Assembly (NCBI GenBank): GCA_024641725.1
Contig: JAHECM010000110.1
Span: 1 to 18,663 of the forward strand
Length of the DNA stretch: 18,663 bases
Direction: 5' to 3'
Source: Limnohabitans sp.
GTDB taxonomy: Bacteria; Pseudomonadota; Gammaproteobacteria; Burkholderiales; Burkholderiaceae_C
Part shown: piece by piece, positions 7,540 through 14,202 of the stretch
How positions within the stretch are numbered: the stretch's first letter is position 1
How the letters are laid out: each line of letters opens with the position of its first letter
The notes under the pieces: model-generated
Seen by the model: only the letters and a program-made list of their open reading frames with translations
What the model was told of the DNA's origin: nothing
Databases searched by the model: none
Position numbers and translations under genes: made by a program

Positions 7540-8406
7540 ATGTTTAAGCAAATCAAAACCATCGTTCTTTGTGCTGGCCTGTTGGCCAGCTTGCTGGGCG
7601 CGGGCACCGCAGTGGCGGCCAAGCCCAAGGCCGCAGAAGCTGCGCCAGCGGCTGCCGCACCAGCACCAGCACCAGTTGCAGCGCCAGCCGCACCTGAAGC
7701 GGCTCCAGCTGCAGCGGCCCCCGTGGCTGCCGCAGCGCCTGCTGCTGAAGAAGAAAACCCCTATGGCCTGGCCGCTTTGTGGGGCCAAGGCGACTTTGTG
7801 GCCAAAGCCACGCTGCTGATCTTGGTGATCATGAGCATGGGCTCGTGGTACGTGATCTTCACCAAGTTCGCTGAACAGGCCAAGATCAACAAACAAGCCC
7901 GTGAAGCACAAGACAACTTCTGGAGCGCGGGCTCCGTGGCGCAGGGCAAAGACGCTCTGGCCGAAGGCAGCGCCTTCCGCTTCATCGCAGAAAAGGGCCT
8001 GGAGGGCGCCTCCAAGCACACCGGCATGCTGGGCACCATCGATTTCAACGACTGGGTGACCATGAGCTTGCAGCGCGCCATTGGCAACGTGCAAAGCCGC
8101 ATGCAAGACGGCCTGGCCCTTCTGGCCACCGTCGGCTCCACCGCCCCCTTTGTGGGTCTGTTTGGTACCGTGTGGGGCATCTACCACGCGCTGGTCAAAA
8201 TCGGCATGTCCGGACAAGCGTCCATCGACAAGGTGGCCGGCCCTGTGGGTGAGTCGCTGATCATGACGGCCATTGGTTTGGCAGTGGCCGTGCCAGCGGT
8301 GCTGGGTTACAACTGGCTGGTGCGCCGCAACAAGGCGGCGATGGAAGAGATCAACGCCTTTGGCTCGGACCTGCATTCGGTGCTGCTGGCTTCGGCCAAG
8401 AAGTAA
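7540..8406 (+). CDS. exbB: ExbB proton-channel subunit
   Basis: ExbB forms the pentameric MotA/TolQ/ExbB-type channel that, with ExbD, energises TonB. The 288 residues include an N-terminal signal-like segment (1-26, ending AVA-A), an Ala/Pro-rich low-complexity stretch (27-70), a first membrane helix (about 88-107), a cytoplasmic loop, and two further helices (about 192-214 and 235-258). These carry the conserved ATVGSTAPFVGLFGTVWGI and GPVGESLIMTAIGLAVAVPA segments lining the channel. The N-terminal extension makes it longer than E. coli ExbB (244) but is common in Pseudomonas and Burkholderiales ExbB. GAGGAG precedes the ATG. It lies 73 bp after tonB. TolQ is excluded by the tonB/exbD context and the signal-like extension. 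Confidence 0.94.
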   Translation: MFKQIKTIVLCAGLLASLLGAGTAVAAKPKAAEAAPAAAAPAPAPVAAPAAPEAAPAAAAPVAAAAPAAEEENPYGLAALWGQGDFVAKATLLILVIMSMGSWYVIFTKFAEQAKINKQAREAQDNFWSAGSVAQGKDALAEGSAFRFIAEKGLEGASKHTGMLGTIDFNDWVTMSLQRAIGNVQSRMQDGLALLATVGSTAPFVGLFGTVWGIYHALVKIGMSGQASIDKVAGPVGESLIMTAIGLAVAVPAVLGYNWLVRRNKAAMEEINAFGSDLHSVLLASAKK

Positions 8407-8424
8407 ATCCCTTCGGGCTGGGGT

Positions 8425-8446
8425 AGGCCACCAAGAGGGTGTGCCT
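8425..8446 (+). other. intercistronic hairpin between exbB and exbD1
   Basis: AGGCCACC (8425-8432) can pair with GGTG (8438-8441) and GCCT (8443-8446), leaving a 5-base loop and one bulged T. There is no following T-run, so it is not a terminator. It may stabilise or partly attenuate the mRNA and help set the ExbB:ExbD ratio; this is speculative. Confidence 0.35.
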
Positions 8447-8471
8447 CAGACCGATCACAGGAGGAGCCAAA

Positions 8472-8885
8472 ATGGCCATGAACGTAGGTGAAGCCGATGA
8501 CGAGATCATTGGCGCGATCAACACCACACCGCTGGTGGATGTGATGCTGGTGTTGTTGATCATCTTCTTGATCACGATCCCAGTGGTGACGACTTCCATC
8601 AAGGTGGAATTGCCCAAAGAGAAGAATCTGGTGCGAGAGACCAAGCCAGAGAACGTGATCATTTCGGTGGACCGTGCGGGCAAAATTTACCTGTACGACA
8701 CGCCCATCAAGAATACGGCTGACCTGTCCGAGCGCATGAAGAAGTTTGCGGCGATGAAGCCGCAGCCCGAGGTGCAAATTCGGGGAGACGGCAAGAGCGA
8801 TTTCGAGTCGGTGGGCCGGGTGATGTACTCGGTGCAGCGTGCGGGGATCGTGAAGGTGGGCTTCATCACCGAACCGAACAACTGA
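8472..8885 (+). CDS. exbD1: ExbD-family biopolymer transport protein (first copy)
   Basis: ExbD/TolR-family protein of 137 residues: a short cytoplasmic N-terminus, one membrane helix at about 19-42 with the essential channel aspartate (D23 in NTTPLVDVML), and a periplasmic domain ending in VGFITEPNN. The ATG at 8472 is chosen because AGGAGGAG lies just upstream; an in-frame GTG at 8439 lies in the intercistronic hairpin and adds residues before the conserved MAMNVG. It follows exbB by 65 bp and precedes a second exbD by 26 bp. The number in the symbol follows the order on the DNA, as in Xanthomonas tonB-exbB-exbD1-exbD2 clusters. Confidence 0.93.
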   Translation: MAMNVGEADDEIIGAINTTPLVDVMLVLLIIFLITIPVVTTSIKVELPKEKNLVRETKPENVIISVDRAGKIYLYDTPIKNTADLSERMKKFAAMKPQPEVQIRGDGKSDFESVGRVMYSVQRAGIVKVGFITEPNN

Positions 8886-8911
8886 ACCCAACACAGCCAA
8901 GGGAGCCAGAC

Positions 8912-9340
8912 ATGGGAATGAACGTAGGAACGAGCAGCAGCAACGAGCCGGAGGTGATGGTGGACATGAACACCACGCCGCTGATTGACGTGATGCTGGT
9001 GTTGTTGATCATGCTGATCATCACGATCCCGGCGCAGTTGCACACGGTGAATTTGGACATGCCGTTGCCAAGCAACGCGCCCAAGAAAGCCGATCCGGTG
9101 GTGGTTCGGGTGGATGTGGATGCGCAAAGCGTGGTGAACTGGAACGGCAAGCCCTTGAGCAACCGTGCTGAATTGGAGATGAAGGTGAAAGAGGCGGCGG
9201 CCATGAACCCGCAGCCAGAAATCCACATTCGCTCGCACGCCAAGGCCAAGTACGAGGCGGTGGCGGGGGTGATGGCCAGTGCTCAGAGCAATGGGCTGAC
9301 CAAGTTAGGGATTGTGGGCTCGGAGCAGTTCATCAACTGA
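8912..9340 (+). CDS. exbD2: ExbD-family biopolymer transport protein (second copy)
   Basis: A second ExbD-type protein, 142 residues, with the channel aspartate D26 in NTTPLIDVML, a single membrane helix at about 21-44 and a periplasmic domain. Its N-terminus (MGMNVG) and first helix closely resemble the preceding exbD, showing tandem duplication, while the periplasmic domains differ (for example PSNAPKKADPVVVRVD here against PKEKNLVRETKPENVI). In Xanthomonas campestris a second ExbD is known to be dispensable for iron uptake but needed for other functions; whether that holds here is unknown. GGGAG precedes the ATG. The gene ends the operon before a strong terminator. Confidence 0.93.
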   Translation: MGMNVGTSSSNEPEVMVDMNTTPLIDVMLVLLIMLIITIPAQLHTVNLDMPLPSNAPKKADPVVVRVDVDAQSVVNWNGKPLSNRAELEMKVKEAAAMNPQPEIHIRSHAKAKYEAVAGVMASAQSNGLTKLGIVGSEQFIN

Positions 9341-9393
9341 ATCCGTTGCCCCCATAAAAGTTGTTGAGTACGTTTCTTCCAAGGAAACTTTAT

Positions 9394-9426
9394 CGCCCCG
9401 CTGTGAAAACGGCGGGGCGTTTTTTT
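9394..9426 (+). terminator. Rho-independent terminator after exbD2
   Basis: CGCCCCGC (9394-9401) pairs perfectly with GCGGGGCG (9412-9419), with one more wobble pair possible, around a roughly 10-base loop. It is followed by seven T (9420-9426). It separates the tonB-exbBD operon from the regulator gene, so the regulator needs its own promoter. Confidence 0.93.
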
Positions 9427-9456
9427 CATGTGTTCGAGGTTGTCTTTCTTCGAGGA

Positions 9457-9470
9457 TGCAATCGATCACA
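9457..9470. promoter_or_regulatory. LacI-type operator-like site upstream of the LacI-family gene
   Basis: TGCAATCGATCACA matches the consensus TGCAATCGATTGCA at 12 of 14 positions, with one perfect half-site and the central CG. It lies 41 bp before the chosen start codon and just upstream of a -10-like TATCAT at 9480-9485, in the place where a -35 region would be. Autoregulation of the repressor gene is the natural inference. Confidence 0.6.
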
Positions 9471-9511
9471 GTGTTGTTCTATCATCGAAGCCTGAGGAGT
9501 TGCACGTTTTC

Positions 9512-10546
9512 ATGATCAAGGCAGTGACAGACAAGAAAAAAATGCAGATGGCCGACATTGCGCGTTTGGCAGGGGTGTCCACGGCCACAGTGTCGCGCGC
9601 CCTCAATGGCAGCCCACTCATCAACGAAGAAACGCGCCAGCGTATCCAAGAGCTGGCCAAGTCCTTGAGCTACACCATCAATCAAGGGGCGCAGAATTTG
9701 CGCCGGGGTGGCAACCGCACCATTGGGGTCGTGATCCCCTACAACGCGACCAATCGGCAAAGCATTTCAGACCCGTTTTTTCTGGCCATGCTGGGCAGCT
9801 TGGCCGATGCATTGACCGAGCGGCAGTACGACTTGTTGCTGTCGCGCGTGGATTCCGAGCATTTGGACAACATTGCGGCCCTCTACGACTCGGGGCGCGT
9901 GGGCGGCATCATCATGATTGGTCAGTGGGGACACCATGACCAACTCAATGAATTGGCACGTCGGCGTTTGCCCTTTGTGGCTTGGGGCGCGCAGTTGCCC
10001 CAGCAGCTCTACTGCAGTGTTGGCAGCGACAACTTCAATGGGGGCAAGATGGCCACCGAGCACCTGCTGGGTACGGGTCGAAAACGCTTGGCGTTCATGG
10101 GTGACAGACTTTTACCCGAACCTGAAAAGCGCTATGCAGGTTATGAAGAGGCATTGCGCAAATTTGGCGTGAGTGCCGACCAGACTGTCTATATCCCTTC
10201 CTCCTTTGAGCCGCTCGATGGTCAAAGAGCCTTGCGTGAACATTTGGATCAACAGGGCTTGAATTTTGACGCCATCGTTGCGGCCAGTGACTTGCTGGCC
10301 ATCAGTGCGATCGGCGTGTTGCGTGAGCGTGGTTACGAAGTCCCCAAGGATGTGTGTGTGGTTGGTTACGACGATGTGGAGCCTGCTGCCCACAGCTTTC
10401 CGCCGGTGACCACGGTCAGGCAGCCGCTGGATTTGGCCGGTGTGCAGCTGGTGGACTGCCTGGTGCGCGTGATGGCGGGGGAGCAACCCGAATCTCAAAC
10501 GCTGCCCACTACTTTGGTGGTTCGCGAGTCAACGCAAGCGATTTGA
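9512..10546 (+). CDS. LacI/GalR-family transcriptional regulator
   Basis: A 344-residue regulator with an N-terminal LacI helix-turn-helix (MADIARLAGVSTATVSRALN, residues 13-32), a hinge helix (AQNLRRGG, about 59-66) and a periplasmic-binding-protein-like ligand domain (TIGVVIPY onward) with the usual VVGYDDVEPA and PPVTTVRQPLDLAG segments near the C-terminus. The ATG at 9512 is chosen because GAGGAG lies 12 bp upstream and an operator-like site lies before it; an in-frame ATG at 9428 would put the operator inside the gene. The family usually releases DNA on binding a sugar. Location beside gal and tonB-exbBD, plus three matching palindromes, suggests it represses these genes in the absence of a galactoside or galactose. 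It could instead be an activator or respond to another sugar. Its 3' end overlaps the convergent gene by 18 bp. Confidence 0.92.
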   Translation: MIKAVTDKKKMQMADIARLAGVSTATVSRALNGSPLINEETRQRIQELAKSLSYTINQGAQNLRRGGNRTIGVVIPYNATNRQSISDPFFLAMLGSLADALTERQYDLLLSRVDSEHLDNIAALYDSGRVGGIIMIGQWGHHDQLNELARRRLPFVAWGAQLPQQLYCSVGSDNFNGGKMATEHLLGTGRKRLAFMGDRLLPEPEKRYAGYEEALRKFGVSADQTVYIPSSFEPLDGQRALREHLDQQGLNFDAIVAASDLLAISAIGVLRERGYEVPKDVCVVGYDDVEPAAHSFPPVTTVRQPLDLAGVQLVDCLVRVMAGEQPESQTLPTTLVVRESTQAI

Positions 10547-10993
10547 TTCGAGGGTGAATCGCACGGGCTGGGTCGCGTCGCCCATTGTTCGTGTGCCTTC
10601 GATGGCATTGCCGCACTGCCCCTGCGCCGCCCCACCCAGCCACGTCGCGGCAATGCGCTGGCCGTCGTGGCTTTCTTCCATGGTGAATTCGCCCTCGTCC
10701 CAATCGGCCACCACTTGAGCGCCTTGCTGGCCGCGCACAAGCGTGCCCTGCAAGCTGCCCAAGTGCTCGGGGTGGGCGTGCAGCGCCAGTGTCCACTGCT
10801 CAGGCGGCTGGGTGTGCAGGGTCACGCGCCAAGTGCCCATGAGGGCTTCAGCGCTGATGCCTGCACCTGCAGGGCAAGTGCTTTGCGACTGGGCCGCGCC
10901 CAGGCTCAGCAAGCAGGCCAGCACACCCGCTTGCACGCAGGCCTGAATCCGCTTGGCGGTTGATGTGTGGATGAGCTGGGGCATGGGGATCAT
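10529..10993 (-). CDS. small secreted protein of unknown function
   Basis: I do not recognise a family. The 154-residue product has a basic N-terminus (K14, R15), a hydrophobic core (about 17-33) and small residues around 33-38, consistent with a Sec signal peptide. No good lipobox is present. The mature part begins near residue 38 and contains two cysteines (C40, C127) that could form a disulfide. The pattern LMGTWRVTL, then LQGTLVRG, then IAATWLGG, then IEGTRT resembles small beta-barrel proteins of lipocalin/META type; this is a weak structural guess. The ATG overlaps the stop of the helicase gene as ATGA, which supports this start and indicates translational coupling. The 3' end overlaps the LacI-family gene. 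Confidence 0.8.
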   Translation of the reverse strand: MIPMPQLIHTSTAKRIQACVQAGVLACLLSLGAAQSQSTCPAGAGISAEALMGTWRVTLHTQPPEQWTLALHAHPEHLGSLQGTLVRGQQGAQVVADWDEGEFTMEESHDGQRIAATWLGGAAQGQCGNAIEGTRTMGDATQPVRFTLESNRLR

Positions 10994-13092
10994 GTCTTGA
11001 CTTCGGCCGCAGCCGCTGCGCTGTCCGCCGCGCGTTTGGCAAATTCTGCCCGCAAGGCTTTGAGCTTTTCGCGGGGGTCTTCTTTGGCGGTGGTTTTGTC
11101 CAGCCCCATTTCGGCAATGAAGCGGCTGGGCAAGGCGGCCACCAATTCGCGGCCTTTTTTGCGGCGGCGCGTCCAGCTCACGGCCAGGCTGCGTTGCGCG
11201 CGGGTGATGCCCACGTACATGAGGCGGCGTTCTTCTTGCAGGCGCAGCACAATGCCCTCGCTCATGGGCCCATCGCTGCGGCCGCTGTGTTCGTCATCGT
11301 CGCCCAACTTGAAGGGCAGCAGCCCTTCGTTCACACCCACCAGCATCACATGCGGCCATTCCAAGCCTTTGGAAGCATGCAGCGTGGACAGGGTGACCAC
11401 GTTTTGCTCTTGTTCGCGCTCATTGAGCATGGAGATCAGCGAGATGGTTTGGGCCACGTCCAGCAGGTTTTTGGCCTCGGTGGCTTGGGCGCCGGTGGCG
11501 TCTTCGATCTCGCCGCCGCAGCGCCCGGCCATCCAGTCGCAAAACTCGAGCACGTTGGTCCAGCGGGCCGCGGCGATTTTTTCGTTGTCTTCGCCGTCGT
11601 ACAGGTGCTTTTCGTAGCCCATGTCCTTGAGCCATTCGAGCAAGAACGCCAGCGCGGGCTCCTTGCCCAGCGTTTGGCGTGCGCGGTGCTCCAGGTCGTT
11701 CACAAAGCGGCCAAACTCGTGCAGCCCCGCAATGGCGCGGGTGTTGACGACGCTGGGCAGGCTGCCTGCAAACAGGGCTTCAAACAGGCTGACTTTGTAC
11801 TGCGTGGCAAAGGTGCCCAATTGCGCCAGCGTTTGGTGGCCAATGCCGCGTTTGGGGCTGGTCACGGCGCGCAAAAACGCCGGGTCGTCGTCGTTGTTCA
11901 GCCACAGCCGAAACCAGGCGCACAGGTCTTTGATTTCGGCCTTGTCAAAGAAGCTTTGGCCGCCTGAGACCTTGTAGGGTATCTGTGCACGGCGCAGCGC
12001 CTGCTCAAAGGGCCGGGCCATGTGGTTGGCGCGGTAGAGGATGGCGAAGTCCTTGAACTCGCGGTACTTGCCCGCGCCTTCGGTGGAAGTGCCCGCGCGG
12101 ATCGACTGGATTCGGGCGGCAGCGCGTTCGGCCTCGTGTTCTTCGTTGTCGGCGTCGACCACGCGCACGGGTTCGCCCTCGCCCAGCTCAGAAAACAGGG
12201 TTTTCGGGAACAGCTTGGGGTTGGGCTGGATCACGTTGTTGGCCGCCCGCAAGATGGCGCTGGTGGAGCGGTAGTTTTGCTCCAGCTTGATGACCTTGAG
12301 CTGTGGAAAGTCTTCGGGCAGGCGCTTGAGGTTGTCCAGCGTTGCGCCGCGCCAGCCGTAAATCGACTGGTCGTCGTCGCCCACGGCGGTAAAGCGTGCT
12401 CGCTCGCCCACCAGGTGTTTGAGCACCTCGTACTGCGTGGCATTGGTGTCTTGGTACTCGTCCACCAGCACATGGCCCAGGGCTTTTTGCCACTTGGCGC
12501 GCACGTCTGCGTCGTCGGCCAGCAGTTTGAGCGGCATGCCGATCAAATCGTCAAAGTCCACGCTTTGGTAGGCCGTCAAGCGCTCTTCGTAGAGCGCCAT
12601 GATGCGGGCGATCACCCGGGCGTTGTCGTCTGGGGCCTGCGCTTGAGCTTGCTCGGCGTTCAGGCCCTGGTTTTTCCAGAGGCTGATGGTCCACTGCCAC
12701 TGCCGGGCGGTGGCCGCGTCGGTGGTGCCACCACAGTCTTTGAGGATGCTGGTCACATCGTCGGCGTCCAGGATGCTGAATTTCGGCTTGAGCCCGAGCA
12801 CCTCGCCGTCCTCGCGCATGATGCGCACGCCCAGGGCGTGAAAGGTGCAGATCACCACGTCCTTGGCCGCCCGGCCAATCAGCCCTTTGGCGCGCTCGCG
12901 CATTTCGGTGGCGGCTTTGTTGGTGAAGGTGATGGCCGCGATGCGTTTGGGCTCCAGCCCAACCTCGATCAGCCGCTGGATCTTGTGCGTGATGACCCGC
13001 GTTTTGCCCGAACCCGCGCCGGCCAGCACCAGGCAGGGGCCGCCGACGTAGTTCACGGCGTCAAGTTGAGCGAGGTTCAGACCGGCGGACAT
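10990..13092 (-). CDS. rep: ATP-dependent DNA helicase, Rep/UvrD family (SF1A)
   Basis: A 3'-5' superfamily 1A helicase that unwinds DNA at forks or in repair. The 700 residues carry all motifs: Q-motif LNLAQLDAV (5-13), Walker A AGAGSGKT (24-31), motif II DEYQDTN (211-217), motif III GDDDQSIYGWRGA (238-250), motif IV LEQNYRST (270-277), motif V STLHASKGLEWP (569-580) and motif VI EERRLMYVGITRA (620-632). Length and the absence of a long C-terminal extension favour Rep (673 in E. coli) over UvrD (720), but the assignment within the pair is not certain. The ATG at 13092 is chosen over an in-frame TTG at 13137 because it places the Q-motif at the usual distance from the N-terminus; no clear ribosome-binding site is seen at either. 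It is followed by a coupled small secreted-protein gene. Confidence 0.9.
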   Translation of the reverse strand: MSAGLNLAQLDAVNYVGGPCLVLAGAGSGKTRVITHKIQRLIEVGLEPKRIAAITFTNKAATEMRERAKGLIGRAAKDVVICTFHALGVRIMREDGEVLGLKPKFSILDADDVTSILKDCGGTTDAATARQWQWTISLWKNQGLNAEQAQAQAPDDNARVIARIMALYEERLTAYQSVDFDDLIGMPLKLLADDADVRAKWQKALGHVLVDEYQDTNATQYEVLKHLVGERARFTAVGDDDQSIYGWRGATLDNLKRLPEDFPQLKVIKLEQNYRSTSAILRAANNVIQPNPKLFPKTLFSELGEGEPVRVVDADNEEHEAERAAARIQSIRAGTSTEGAGKYREFKDFAILYRANHMARPFEQALRRAQIPYKVSGGQSFFDKAEIKDLCAWFRLWLNNDDDPAFLRAVTSPKRGIGHQTLAQLGTFATQYKVSLFEALFAGSLPSVVNTRAIAGLHEFGRFVNDLEHRARQTLGKEPALAFLLEWLKDMGYEKHLYDGEDNEKIAAARWTNVLEFCDWMAGRCGGEIEDATGAQATEAKNLLDVAQTISLISMLNEREQEQNVVTLSTLHASKGLEWPHVMLVGVNEGLLPFKLGDDDEHSGRSDGPMSEGIVLRLQEERRLMYVGITRAQRSLAVSWTRRRKKGRELVAALPSRFIAEMGLDKTTAKEDPREKLKALRAEFAKRAADSAAAAAEVKT

Positions 13093-13175
13093 GGCATAGG
13101 GGCTTGGCGTAGGGGCGTGGCGTTGGTGTGGATGCAAAGCGGGCCATCATAGCGGGGCCCCTGCCTGTGGCTGTC

Positions 13176-13187
13176 GGTCACGTGACC
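13176..13187. repeat. 12-bp perfect palindrome in the rep/AEC divergent gap
   Basis: GGTCACGTGACC is a perfect palindrome 26 bp before the AEC transporter start and 84 bp before the helicase start, the only distinct structure in this 120-bp divergent promoter gap. It could bind a dimeric regulator. A 12-bp palindrome occurs by chance a few times in a window this size, so location is the only support. Confidence 0.35.
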
Positions 13188-13212
13188 ATTTTTCGCTTCT
13201 TTTGCCCGCACA

Positions 13213-14190
13213 ATGGCGGCCATGCTGGATGTTTTGCGCGTTACTTTTCCCTTTTTTGCCTTGGTGCTGTGCGGCTATTTGGCTGCCCGCCGCCGCTTGT
13301 TGCCGCTCGAAGCCATTCCCGGCCTGAATGGGTTTGTGCTGTTTTTTGCCTTGCCGTGCATGTTGTTTCGCTTTGGGGCCAGCACGCCGGTGGCGCAATT
13401 GCTCGATGCGGGGGTCTTGCTCACTTACTTGCTGTGCGCCTTGCTGATCGTGGCCTTGGCGGTGGCCGTCAGCTTGAATGCGCGCATCCGCTGGAACGAC
13501 GCTGCCCTGGGGGCTTTGGTGGCCGCGTTTCCCAACACCGGTTTCATGGGCGTGCCTTTGCTGGTGGCTTTGCTGGGGCAGGCGGCGGCTGGGCCAACCA
13601 TCGTCACCATCTTGGTGGACATGGTGATCACCACCTCGCTGTGCATTGCCTTGTCGCGTCTGGATGCGGCGGGCGAGCACGGTGCGGGCGTGGCGGTGCG
13701 CAAGGCGCTGGCCAGTGTGCTGCGCAACCCCATGGCCTGGGCGATCTCGGTCGGGGCACTCATGTCGTGGCAAAACCTGGCGCTCGTCGGCCCGTTCGCC
13801 AAAACCGTGGCTTTGCTGGGCGACGCGGCCTCGCCCGTGGCGCTGTTCACCATTGGCGCGGTGTTGGCGCGCTCGCAAATGCTGGCGCACGAGCGCCCTC
13901 ACGGTCCGCTGCGTGCGCTGGACTACCTGCCGGTGGCCCTGATCAAGTTGTTGGTGCACCCTTTGCTGGTGTGGGGCGTGGCCAGCTTGGCCGTGCGCTG
14001 GGGGGCCCCGATTGACCGTTTGGCCCTGACGGTGATGGTGCTGGTGGCGGCGTTGCCCAGTGCCAGCAATGTCTCGCTGCTGGCTGAGCGCTTTGGCGCA
14101 GACAACGGGCGCATCGCCCGCATCATTTTGGTCACCACTTCTTTGGCGTTTTTGACGTTTTCAGGGGCGGTGGCCTGGCTCAAGCCCTGA
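13213..14190 (+). CDS. AEC-family (auxin efflux carrier/MdcF-like) transporter
   Basis: A 325-residue, strongly hydrophobic inner-membrane protein with about ten predicted helices, typical of the AEC family (PF03547), which in bacteria includes malonate carrier MdcF and other organic-acid or unknown-substrate carriers. Supporting segments are the N-terminal FPFFALVLCGYLAARR, FFALPCMLFR, and the conserved AAFPNTGFMGVPLL in the middle; the C-terminal half ends with LPSASNVSLLAERFGAD. The ATG at 13213 is followed by an in-frame ATG three codons later (13222), which is equally possible. It is transcribed alone, divergent from rep and convergent with priA (12-bp gap). The substrate cannot be told from sequence. 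Confidence 0.88.
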   Translation: MAAMLDVLRVTFPFFALVLCGYLAARRRLLPLEAIPGLNGFVLFFALPCMLFRFGASTPVAQLLDAGVLLTYLLCALLIVALAVAVSLNARIRWNDAALGALVAAFPNTGFMGVPLLVALLGQAAAGPTIVTILVDMVITTSLCIALSRLDAAGEHGAGVAVRKALASVLRNPMAWAISVGALMSWQNLALVGPFAKTVALLGDAASPVALFTIGAVLARSQMLAHERPHGPLRALDYLPVALIKLLVHPLLVWGVASLAVRWGAPIDRLALTVMVLVAALPSASNVSLLAERFGADNGRIARIILVTTSLAFLTFSGAVAWLKP

Positions 14191-14202
14191 GCCTTGCTCG
14201 CC

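Noticed and set aside
9428..9511. Upstream in-frame ATG for the LacI-family gene
   Set aside because: It would begin two bases after the terminator T-run, lacks a ribosome-binding site, encodes an extension before the usual helix-turn-helix, and would place the operator-like site inside the gene.
12022..13152. Long open frame on the + strand opposite the helicase gene, and similar ones at 13128-14015, 14194-15414 and 16728-17852
   Set aside because: They are antisense or out-of-frame to well-supported rep, AEC, priA and hemE genes, have low-complexity His/Gly/Gln/Arg-rich translations, and show no recognisable domain; they are expected in high-GC DNA.
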